From NCBI GenBank assembly GCA_003157445.1, contig PMJN01000399.1, forward strand, positions 1,872 to 7,683: a DNA stretch of 5,812 nt, written 5' to 3'. The DNA comes from Micrococcales bacterium (GTDB taxonomy: Bacteria; Actinomycetota; Actinomycetes; Actinomycetales; Dermatophilaceae). A program made the position numbers and the translations under genes. Positions 1 through 5,812 of the stretch are shown here, in pieces. The notes under the pieces are model-generated. The model did not search any database and was not told the DNA's origin. It saw only the letters and a program-made list of their open reading frames with translations. Numbering within the stretch: position 1 is the stretch's first letter; each line of letters begins with the position of its first letter.

Positions 1-1418
1 CCTGGCGTCTCGCCGGGAAAGTTGATTCCTGTGGGCTGACCAACTCCGAAGCTGCGGAAGTACTTCTCCAGGGTGGCAGGCGGCACCTTCTCGCCGACCA
101 TCATCGTGCCAATGTCGCTCGACTGCGCGATCACACCCGCGAAGGTCAGGTTCTCGACGCCGTGCTCATGGGAGTCCCGGAACAACTGGTCAGCACGGGA
201 GAGCCGGTCGGGAACCGCCACAGAGGTAGCCGACGTCGCGACGCCCTCTTGGATCGCTGCTGCCGCCGTCATGACCTTGGCTGTGGATCCTGGTTCAAAC
301 GCTTCCCCGAAAGCATTGTTATTAAGATCTCCGGTGGCCTTAGCGATGTTGTTCGGATCGAAGCTCGGGTAGGACGCGACGGCTGCCAACTGACCGGTCT
401 TGACGTTCATGACCACCACGGTCCCTGACAAAGCCCTTGTCTCGTCGACTTTCTGGGCGATGGCGTTCTGGGCGAACCACTGCAGATCACTGTCGACCGT
501 CAACCGCACATCGAAACCAGGAACAGCCGAAGTTATCTGTTGCTCGCCGGTGGTGATCGTGCGACCGTCCGCGGACCGCTCGTACGTCGACACGCCCGGT
601 CTGCCCTGCAACTGCTTGTTCAACAACAATTCGAGGCCCCCCCCGGGTGACCCGTCAGCGCCCACCCAGCCCACCAACGAAGCCGCCGCAGAAGAAGTCG
701 GGTAGGAACGCTTCGATGTCGCCTCACTGTAGATACCCGGGATGCGCAACGCCTGGACCTTGGCCCATTGGGCCATGGAGATGTCCTTGTCGACATACAC
801 AAACCGTCGAACACCTTTCAACGTTACGGACAACTCAGCCACCGACTTGCCCAGGATCGGTGCGAGGTCGGTAGCGGCCCCGGGCACGCCGACCTTGACC
901 GTGACGCGATTGACCTTCTTGCTGTAAGTCGGCACCGCAGTCTGGTCCGCGGTGACATTGCTCCGGGCGACGCTGGTTGCCAGCACCTCACCGTTGGATG
1001 CCGTGATGTCGCCACGAAGTGCCGGCACTGCCACGATGCTCAAACGGCTCTTGAGCGCTGCGTTGGCCATGGAGGATGCGTCAAGGCCCTGCAAGCGGAA
1101 GAGTTGTGCGCCGAACAGACTGAGGATGAAGAGCCCCGTCAGCAGAAGAAACCGGATGCGGCGTTCAGGATGTATCCCGATTCGAGACGGACGCGACGGT
1201 GGCCTGCCCGGCCGACGAGGGGGGCTGCCGGCTGCCTGGCGAGGTAGAGACTTGCGGCGTCCTGGCTTCCGAGGCCCAGCAGAGGAGGACTTGCGTCCAG
1301 GACGGGCGGCGCTGGATTCGGACGAACGTCGACGAGCCGGTCTGGCCGAAGACACCCCAGACACCGAAGCCCTGATGGGACGGGCGTCGCCCGGTCCCGG
1401 ACCTCGGGTCGGCTTCAC
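1..1418 (-). CDS. ftsI: Division-specific class B penicillin-binding protein FtsI/PBP3 (PbpB), C-terminus outside window
   Basis: Septal peptidoglycan DD-transpeptidase that cross-links glycan strands in the divisome with FtsW. The frame was translated by hand from GTG 1418 and stays open for 472 codons to the left edge. Residues 1-89 are a disordered Arg/Pro/Ser-rich cytoplasmic tail, as in actinobacterial PbpB. Residues 90-107 form one membrane anchor. The dimerisation region begins with RGDITASNGEVLA (135-147). The acyl-enzyme motif is S378-T-A-K381 inside EPGSTAKVMT. The second motif, normally SxN, reads S433-S434-D435. The KTG motif and the end lie beyond the edge; about 100-150 residues are probably missing. 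The GTG start follows the ftsL stop by 4 bases and has a strong Shine-Dalgarno. The run of eight C at 637-644 is in frame (Gly-Gly-Gly), so the gene is not broken. Confidence 0.96.
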   Translation of the reverse strand, partial: MKPTRGPGPGDARPIRASVSGVSSARPARRRSSESSAARPGRKSSSAGPRKPGRRKSLPRQAAGSPPRRPGRPPSRPSRIGIHPERRIRFLLLTGLFILSLFGAQLFRLQGLDASSMANAALKSRLSIVAVPALRGDITASNGEVLATSVARSNVTADQTAVPTYSKKVNRVTVKVGVPGAATDLAPILGKSVAELSVTLKGVRRFVYVDKDISMAQWAKVQALRIPGIYSEATSKRSYPTSSAAASLVGWVGADGSPGGGLELLLNKQLQGRPGVSTYERSADGRTITTGEQQITSAVPGFDVRLTVDSDLQWFAQNAIAQKVDETRALSGTVVVMNVKTGQLAAVASYPSFDPNNIAKATGDLNNNAFGEAFEPGSTAKVMTAAAAIQEGVATSATSVAVPDRLSRADQLFRDSHEHGVENLTFAGVIAQSSDIGTMMVGEKVPPATLEKYFRSFGVGQPTGINFPGETP

Positions 1419-1422
1419 GAAC

Positions 1423-1432
1423 TCACCTCTTT
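1423..1432 (-). promoter_or_regulatory. Ribosome binding site of ftsI, embedded in the end of ftsL
   Basis: On the minus strand AAAGAGGTGA lies just before the GTG at 1418. The last ftsL codons AAG AGG TGA (Lys-Arg-stop) are themselves the Shine-Dalgarno sequence. This ties ftsI initiation to termination of ftsL translation and fixes the ftsI start. Confidence 0.8.
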
Positions 1433-2007
1433 GCTGGCTTGGCCGGCTTCGCTACCGTATGGGCGGGGGTTGATTGCGCTGGCGTGGGCACCGCCGGGGC
1501 TGAAGTTGCGTGCGCCGGCGTGGGCACCGCCGGAGCCGGTGTTGTGTTAGCGGGCGTAGGTACCGCCGGGGCTGGTGCTGTCGTCCCAACCACGGTAAAT
1601 CCGGACCCTTGGGTCGCTGGCTGCGCCACGCCGATGACCTTGCCGTCGGAAAGCCGCAAGAATGCCGCCGTCTGGGCCGGCACCATCCCCATGCTGGTTG
1701 CCTCCTTGGCGAGGTTGGCTGGAGAACTCGTCGCATTCAGAGATTGGTTAAGGGCACCCTGGGTCTCAGTCAGCTGATCAGAGGTAGTCCGCAGATCATG
1801 CAGGGTGAAGGAGCCCTGGGCCAAAGAGGTGTTCAGCAGCAGGAGTCCGATCAATCCGATAGCCAGCAGGGACGCGCAAAGGATGCTGAACGCAGCCCCG
1901 CCTTGGCGCAGAGGTGCCCCAGTGACCACGCGCAGTCTGGGCGTCTGTGTGGTCGGCCGATTCAGTGCTCTTGCGCCGACTCGCGCTGTGGAAGTCATCT
2001 GACTCAT
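1423..2007 (-). CDS. ftsL: FtsL-like divisome membrane protein with Pro/Ala repeat tail
   Basis: Small bitopic division protein, expected to bridge FtsQ/DivIC-type partners and the FtsW-FtsI synthase. The 194 residues divide into a basic cytoplasmic tail (1-37), one hydrophobic span at about 38-58 ([18 protein letters not shown]) and an extracytoplasmic helix-prone stretch at 62-95. A conserved-looking block follows at 97-126 ([23 protein letters not shown]), of the type seen in actinobacterial FtsL-position proteins. The tail is Pro/Ala-rich with 12-residue repeats (about 144-183) and a basic end, KPAKPAKR. It is longer than classical FtsL (about 100-120 residues) because of that tail; from memory, the M. 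tuberculosis protein at this locus is also proline-rich. Start ATG 2007 overlaps the rsmH stop (ATGA) and has GAAAGGA 8 bases upstream. The second ATG at 1998 fits less well. FtsL diverges strongly in sequence, so position and topology carry the assignment. Confidence 0.85.
   Translation of the reverse strand: MSQMTSTARVGARALNRPTTQTPRLRVVTGAPLRQGGAAFSILCASLLAIGLIGLLLLNTSLAQGSFTLHDLRTTSDQLTETQGALNQSLNATSSPANLAKEATSMGMVPAQTAAFLRLSDGKVIGVAQPATQGSGFTVVGTTAPAPAVPTPANTTPAPAVPTPAHATSAPAVPTPAQSTPAHTVAKPAKPAKR
1445..1588 (-). repeat. 36-base in-frame tandem repeat in ftsL (12-residue Pro/Ala units)
   Basis: On the plus strand GGCGTGGGCACCGCCGGGGC at 1481 recurs at 1517 and 1553, an exact period of 36 bases. 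A worn fourth copy begins at 1445. The first 22 bases of the unit are best conserved. Read on the coding strand, the units give (T)PAPAVPTPA(N/H/Q)-type 12-mers, ending in a diverged unit that becomes [11 protein letters not shown]. Confidence 0.9.
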
Positions 2008-2993
2008 GCGAGGTGTCCTTTCGAGACCCGGGTACGTTCGGCTGCCCGCAACCGAGCTGATGCCGCGCGGGGGTTGATACCGATTTCTGCGGCAGTCGGT
2101 TCCTCGGCGCCGCGGGTAAGTAGTCGCAGGTACGGCGCGAGCTCGGGGAGCTCGACTGGCAAGCCCACAGGGGTGCCGCTATGAGCACCCGCAGCCAGCG
2201 CCTGTTTAGCGAGGCGATCCTCAAGTGAGTGGTAGCTCAGGACGGCGATACGCCCGCGCACTGCAAGTGCGTCCAGAGCTGCCGGAAGGGCGGCTTTGAG
2301 GGCATCGAGCTCACCGTTGACCTCTATCCTCAAAGCCTGAAAAGTGCGCTTCGCGGGGTGCCCACCGCTCTTCTGTGACGCGGCGGGGATCGTCGAACGA
2401 AGAAGCTCTACCAGCCGGGCCGAGTTGGTAAAGGGTTGCCGAGCACGTTCGCGCACGATGGCCGACGCCACGCGTTTGGCGAACCGCTCTTCGCCATACT
2501 CGCGCAAGATGTGCTCAAGGTCGCCTTGCTCATAGGTGTTGAGAACATACGCCGCGGTAACACCACAGTCCTGGTCCATCCTCATATCCAGCGGGGCGTC
2601 ATGCCGGTAGGCGAACCCGCGTTCCTGCTCGTCGAGTTGTAGCGACGAGACTCCGAGGTCGAGCAGTACCGCAGAAACCGATAACCGCGCGGACAGCCCC
2701 AGATCGGCAAGTACCCCCGGTAGTTCGTCATAGACCGCATGAACCGGCGTGAACCGGTCCCCAAAGCGAGCCAGCCGTTCTCGTGCCAGACTCAAGGCCT
2801 CGTGGTCGCGGTCGATGCCCACAACGCGGGCACCCGAGCATGCCTCGAGGATCGACTCACTGTGACCGCCCATCCCTAAAGTGGCGTCCACCATGACCGC
2901 ACCTGGCTCCTGCAACGCAGGCGCGAGCAACTCGACTATGCGATCGCGCAAGACGGGGACGTGGAGGTCCTCAGCGGTCCGGCGAGCACTCAT
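2004..2993 (-). CDS. rsmH: 16S rRNA (cytosine(1402)-N(4))-methyltransferase RsmH (MraW)
   Basis: S-adenosylmethionine-dependent enzyme that N4-methylates C1402 in the 30S P-site; it acts on rRNA although it sits in the dcw cluster. The 329 residues are full length and all family signatures are present: HVPVL (11-15), SAM-binding [10 protein letters not shown] (36-45), GIDRD (59-63), LDLGVSS (111-117), DMRMD (136-140), [15 protein letters not shown] (212-226), SYHSLEDR (253-260), and a C-terminal [16 protein letters not shown] 2993 is the only plausible start, because HVPVL lies just downstream, but its Shine-Dalgarno is weak (purine stretch GAGAGAAAG). The stop overlaps the ftsL start by 4 bases. 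It lies 273 bases downstream of mraZ, and that gap holds a large RNA hairpin that may control this gene. Confidence 0.98.
   Translation of the reverse strand: MSARRTAEDLHVPVLRDRIVELLAPALQEPGAVMVDATLGMGGHSESILEACSGARVVGIDRDHEALSLARERLARFGDRFTPVHAVYDELPGVLADLGLSARLSVSAVLLDLGVSSLQLDEQERGFAYRHDAPLDMRMDQDCGVTAAYVLNTYEQGDLEHILREYGEERFAKRVASAIVRERARQPFTNSARLVELLRSTIPAASQKSGGHPAKRTFQALRIEVNGELDALKAALPAALDALAVRGRIAVLSYHSLEDRLAKQALAAGAHSGTPVGLPVELPELAPYLRLLTRGAEEPTAAEIGINPRAASARLRAAERTRVSKGHLA
2016..2022 (-). promoter_or_regulatory. Ribosome binding site of ftsL inside rsmH
   Basis: Minus-strand GAAAGGA ends 8 bases before the ATG at 2007. It lies within the last rsmH codons and favours ATG 2007 over the in-frame ATG at 1998. 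Confidence 0.6.
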
Positions 2994-3001
2994 CGATACA
3001 T
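2990..3001 (-). other. Possible three-codon minicistron overlapping the rsmH start
   Basis: The minus strand reads ATG TAT CGA TGA immediately before rsmH, and its stop overlaps the rsmH ATG (ATGA). The only purine-rich ribosome-binding stretch (GAGAGAAAG) abuts this first ATG, while the rsmH ATG is 8 bases further on. This could be chance. If it is translated, rsmH would be reached by termination-reinitiation. Confidence 0.25.
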
Positions 3002-3140
3002 CTTTCTCTCGTGTCTGGAAGGGTCCTCGTGCTTCTGTGTGGCTGAAGCTCTTTCGACGTTCAAGATCGTCAGCGTTGAAGTCCGCAATGGTGAAGTTTG
3101 TGCGTCTTGGAGTTCGGTTCTGAAGTTCTGTCGCGCTAGT

Positions 3141-3246
3141 CCGGTCCCTGAGTTCAGGTCTCCAACCGCTTCAACTTGGTGCGGCCCGACGACGGGGAAG
3201 TGAGGTCGGGACGCGAAGCGGGTGGAGACCTGACCTCAGGGCTCGG
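3141..3246 (-). promoter_or_regulatory. Large RNA hairpin in the mraZ-rsmH gap, candidate structured leader of rsmH
   Basis: The arms at 3141-3172 and 3215-3246 are inverted copies that pair at 28 of 32 positions; the mismatches are isolated (A.C, G.A, G.A, C.U). The 42-base loop folds again: CCCGAC (3210-3205) pairs with GTCGGG (3190-3185), leaving an apical loop of 14 bases that contains ACUUCCCC. On the transcribed minus strand the structure starts about 20 bases after the mraZ stop and ends about 150 bases before rsmH. No U-run follows, so it is not a classical intrinsic terminator. From memory, comparative genomics described an actinobacterial 'mraW RNA motif' at exactly this location, and this element may belong to it. 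That family membership is inference; the pairing is seen directly. Confidence 0.75.
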
Positions 3247-3266
3247 CAGATCGCCGCTGCGCGAAA

Positions 3267-3698
3267 TCAAAGGAGCCCAGGAATCACCTCCTCGGCTTGG
3301 TCGGCAAATGCTTGCTCGGTGCTCGCGAGGTACGTGTCCCACGCGCTGGCGTCCCAAAGTTCAACGCGTGAGCCGGCGCCGATGACGGTGCAGTCCCGAG
3401 TGAGTCCGGCGTACTGACGCAGCGTTGACGGGACCGTCACCCTGCCTTGTTTGTCGGGGATCTCGTCCGAGGCGCCGGACAGGAACACACGCAAGTAGTC
3501 GCGAACGACCTTGCTGGTCACCGGCGCGTTGCGCATCGTCTCGGCCACTCGAACGAACTCGTCCATGGGGAAGATGTAAAGGCATCGCTCCTGGCCCCGG
3601 GTGATCACTAGGCCACTGGCCAGACGGTCACGAAACTTGGCGGGCAAGAAGAGACGGCCTTTGTCGTCGAGTCGGGGGGTATGGGTACCAAGGAACAC
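3267..3698 (-). CDS. mraZ: Transcriptional regulator MraZ
   Basis: DNA-binding regulator of the dcw operon, which forms a ring-shaped oligomer with AbrB/SpoVT-like folds. The 143 residues are the usual length and contain the two diagnostic half-repeats: [13 protein letters not shown] (11-23) and [13 protein letters not shown] (82-94). The GTG start at 3698 is preceded 5 bases upstream by GGAGG within a GGGGGAGGG run. It is the first gene of the cluster, and its own operator (three GTGGAG repeats) sits upstream over the promoter, indicating autoregulation as shown for E. coli and Mollicutes MraZ. Whether it represses or activates here cannot be read from sequence. Confidence 0.98.
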   Translation of the reverse strand: MFLGTHTPRLDDKGRLFLPAKFRDRLASGLVITRGQERCLYIFPMDEFVRVAETMRNAPVTSKVVRDYLRVFLSGASDEIPDKQGRVTVPSTLRQYAGLTRDCTVIGAGSRVELWDASAWDTYLASTEQAFADQAEEVIPGLL

Positions 3699-3702
3699 AG
3701 CG

Positions 3703-3711
3703 CCCTCCCCC
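3703..3711 (-). promoter_or_regulatory. Ribosome binding site of mraZ
   Basis: The minus strand carries GGGGGAGGG, with GGAGG 5 bases ahead of the GTG at 3698. It is the strongest Shine-Dalgarno in the window and supports GTG as the start. Confidence 0.75.
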
Positions 3712-3715
3712 TTTG

Positions 3716-3733
3716 ATGACCCTTATCGGTCAT
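3716..3733. repeat. Perfect 6-6-6 inverted repeat in the mraZ 5' leader
   Basis: ATGACC, six bases, GGTCAT: a perfect dyad located 17 bases upstream of the mraZ start codon and just before its ribosome binding site. It could be a small mRNA hairpin or a protein site. Its half-sites match the GGTCA/TGACC elements found elsewhere in this intergenic region. Confidence 0.55.
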
Positions 3734-3747
3734 TGACAACTAATGAT

Positions 3748-3773
3748 CTCCACCACCCTCCACATTACTCCAC
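3748..3773 (-). promoter_or_regulatory. MraZ operator: three GTGGAG direct repeats, 10-base period
   Basis: Minus-strand GTGGAG occurs at 3773-3768, 3763-3758 and 3753-3748, each separated by exactly 4 bases. This is one helical turn per repeat. Known MraZ sites are arrays of short TGG-type repeats with the same 10-base periodicity upstream of mraZ. The middle copy overlaps the putative -10 element, a position expected to block RNA polymerase. Confidence 0.9.
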
Positions 3774-3789
3774 TTTGCACCCCGGTCAA
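3762..3789 (-). promoter_or_regulatory. Putative promoter of the mraZ-rsmH-ftsL-ftsI operon
   Basis: The minus strand reads TTGACC (3789-3784), a 16-base spacer, then TAATGT (3767-3762). The -35 matches the consensus at 5 of 6 positions and the -10 fits the actinobacterial TANNNT form. Transcription would begin near 3755, giving a leader of about 57 bases. The MraZ repeats interleave with the -10. An alternative with GATAAG (3727-3722) as the -10 lacks a good -35. Confidence 0.55.
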
Positions 3790-3807
3790 CGCAATCTGAG
3801 CAGGAAA

Positions 3808-3846
3808 GCGCAGGTCGGCAACGTGTTTGCACAGGTCAGCGACGTG
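3808..3846. repeat. Two 18-base direct repeats spaced 21 bases apart upstream of moxR
   Basis: GCGCAGGTCGGCAACGTG at 3808-3825 and GCACAGGTCAGCGACGTG at 3829-3846 agree at 15 of 18 positions. The 21-base period is two helical turns, so a bound protein would see both on the same face. The second copy merges into a dyad, GGTCA-N6-TGACC (3834-3849). The pair lies about 100 bases before the moxR start. I do not recognise the regulator. Confidence 0.7.
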
Positions 3847-3935
3847 ACCCGATCGTGGAGCGAGAACCGCGCGCAGTACGTCATGTGAGAGACCGGTGAC
3901 GGATGGAGCGAAGTGGTGCAAGATCAAGGAAAGAC

Positions 3936-3943
3936 GGGGAGGG
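3936..3943 (+). promoter_or_regulatory. Ribosome binding site of moxR
   Basis: GGGGAGGG precedes two in-frame GTG codons. GGAGG lies 4 bases before GTG 3947 and 10 bases before GTG 3953, so either could be used. It rules out an earlier in-frame GTG at 3896, for which the ribosome binding site would lie inside the gene and no purine-rich stretch precedes. Confidence 0.65.
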
Positions 3944-3946
3944 ACT

Positions 3947-4969
<1,023 letters not shown>

Positions 4970-4984
4970 ACGGCATCGGACCAT

Positions 4985-4990
4985 GGAAGG
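4985..4990 (+). promoter_or_regulatory. Ribosome binding site of the DUF58 gene
   Basis: GGAAGG ends 9 bases before GTG 5000 in the 30-base gap after moxR. It supports that start; no better start lies upstream in frame with a binding site. Confidence 0.5.
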
Positions 4991-4999
4991 CCCAGGACA

Positions 5000-5812
5000 G
5001 TGACCGAGACGGCGAAGCAGGCAGGGACCCGTATCCGGGGCGTACTTACCACCCGTGGCCACGCATTCGTTGCATCCGGCCTGACGTTGCTGATTGGCGG
5101 CCTTTTACTCGGCTTCACCGACATCACCCGGATCGGAGTACTCCTGTCCGCCTTGCCGTTGCTGGCCGCCGTGAACGCCACCCGCAACCGCAACTGCATC
5201 GTGGTCACGCGCACTCTTGACCCGGCTCGGTCCATGCTCGATCAGACCGTGAACGTCACAGTCGTGCTCCAGAACGCCTCCAGCAGACGCACCAAACTTC
5301 AGCTGGCAGAAGAGCGTGTCCACTACCTGCTGGGTGATCGACGGCGTTTCGTCCTGCCGGCCATGGAACCGGGCGACATCCGTGAGGTGGCCTACCAGAT
5401 ACGCTTCCAGGTCCGCGGCCGATACACGCTAGGGCCCCTGACCTTAAACAGGCAAGATCCCTATGGCCTGGCCACCGTTACCGTTTCGCTGCCCAGCCTC
5501 AGCGATGTTCTCGTCCTGCCCCGCATCGAGTTCCTCGGCCACGGACGCCCCAGGAGTAACGACATAGGCGCGGAAGGGGCCATACCCCACCTGACTGCCC
5601 TGCACGGCGAGGACGATGTGGCCGTCCGCAGCTTCAGAGATGGCGATGACCTGCGTCGCATCCACTGGCCCAGCACAGCCCATCGGTCCAAGTTGATGGT
5701 GCGCCAGGAAGACCCCCCGGCACGGCGCCGCGCGGTTATTGTCCTGGACTCGCGCGCGGCAGGACACCAAGGCTCTGGCGCCACGGGGTCCTTCGAGTGG
5801 GCGGTCAGCGCA
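5000..5812 (+). CDS. DUF58 domain membrane protein, C-terminus outside window
   Basis: Partner protein of the MoxR ATPase; the molecular role of DUF58 proteins is not established. The frame from GTG 5000 is open for exactly 271 codons to the right edge. Two hydrophobic segments lie at about 22-39 and 44-60, followed by a beta-rich, probably extracytoplasmic or membrane-proximal region (65-190). The DUF58 signature is VRSFRDGDDLRRIHW (209-223) followed by PSTAHRSKLMVRQ. A strand, RAVIVLDSR (244-252), then begins what looks like a von Willebrand A-like fold with its metal-site Asp and Ser. The family usually has Lys or Arg after the signature Trp; here it is Pro224. Full-length relatives run about 400 residues, so perhaps a third is missing. 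The 30-base spacing indicates co-transcription with moxR. Confidence 0.93.
   Translation, partial: MTETAKQAGTRIRGVLTTRGHAFVASGLTLLIGGLLLGFTDITRIGVLLSALPLLAAVNATRNRNCIVVTRTLDPARSMLDQTVNVTVVLQNASSRRTKLQLAEERVHYLLGDRRRFVLPAMEPGDIREVAYQIRFQVRGRYTLGPLTLNRQDPYGLATVTVSLPSLSDVLVLPRIEFLGHGRPRSNDIGAEGAIPHLTALHGEDDVAVRSFRDGDDLRRIHWPSTAHRSKLMVRQEDPPARRRAVIVLDSRAAGHQGSGATGSFEWAVSA

Noticed and set aside
637..644. Run of eight C that might cause a frameshift in ftsI
   Set aside because: Hand translation stays in the same frame on both sides: GADGSPGGGLELLLNKQ reads through with family-typical sequence after it.
952..1473. Plus-strand open frame of 173 codons opposite ftsI
   Set aside because: It lies antisense to the basic N-terminal tail and transmembrane segment of a clear ftsI frame and gives low-complexity Arg/Pro-rich protein; it is a GC-rich shadow.
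1510..2184. Plus-strand open frame of 224 codons opposite ftsL and rsmH
   Set aside because: Its composition is Arg/Cys-rich with no recognisable motif, and it overlaps two well-supported genes on the other strand.
3141..3246. Hairpin read as an intrinsic terminator after mraZ, or as ends of a transposable element
   Set aside because: No U-run follows the stem on the transcribed strand. The 42-base interior has no transposase, and I see no target-site duplication next to the arms.
3733..3738. Perfect TTGACA on the plus strand as a -35 box for moxR
   Set aside because: No acceptable -10 lies 16-19 bases downstream; that position is the C-rich strand of the MraZ repeats.
3730..3927. Minus-strand frame of 65 codons in the mraZ/moxR gap, containing a repeated HVADL
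   Set aside because: It starts with TTG without a ribosome binding site and runs through the mraZ promoter and operator. The peptide repeat is only the 21-base DNA repeat read in frame.
4983..5003. Six-codon frame ATG GAA GGC ... TGA overlapping the DUF58 start
   Set aside because: It has no ribosome binding site of its own, and GGAAGG inside it is better explained as the site for GTG 5000.

Overview
This window is a chromosomal piece of an actinomycete-type (high-GC Gram-positive) genome. It holds the start of the division and cell wall (dcw) cluster, facing a MoxR/DUF58 gene pair across a shared upstream region. Four things point to Actinomycetota: the GC-rich coding sequence (roughly 60 % by eye), the gene order mraZ-rsmH-ftsL-ftsI with a divergent moxR, the long basic cytoplasmic tail on FtsI, and an FtsL-like protein with a Pro/Ala-rich tail. 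I cannot assign a genus.

Minus strand, read right to left. mraZ (3698-3267) encodes the cluster's own transcription factor. A 273-base gap follows, filled largely by a long, nearly perfect inverted repeat that must form a very stable RNA hairpin upstream of rsmH. Next come rsmH (2993-2004, 16S rRNA C1402 N4-methyltransferase), an ftsL-like gene (2007-1423, overlapping rsmH by ATGA), and ftsI/pbpB (1418 to beyond the left edge, division transpeptidase). The last three genes are packed with 4-base overlaps or gaps and are surely one transcript. The ftsI reading frame was translated by hand across the whole left end. It is open for 472 codons, and an 8-base C run near 637-644 does not break it.

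Plus strand. moxR (about 3947-4969, AAA+ ATPase) is followed 30 bases later by a DUF58 membrane protein gene (5000 to beyond the right edge). This is a usual MoxR/DUF58 pair; a transglutaminase-like gene often comes next in such operons.

Regulatory region 3699-3946. It contains a textbook MraZ operator: three GTGGAG direct repeats with exact 10-base periodicity, placed over the -10 element of a good promoter for mraZ. The part nearer moxR holds a pair of 18-base direct repeats 21 bases apart and an unexpected cluster of GGTCA/TGACC half-sites whose regulator is unknown.

The protein-coding content is ordinary housekeeping. I see no mobile element, CRISPR array, tRNA, rRNA or defence system. 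The parts that merit a second look are non-coding: the hairpin leader between mraZ and rsmH, and the unexplained repeats in front of moxR. Two coding details also stand out: an SxN-to-SxD substitution in FtsI and a 12-residue tandem repeat in the FtsL tail.
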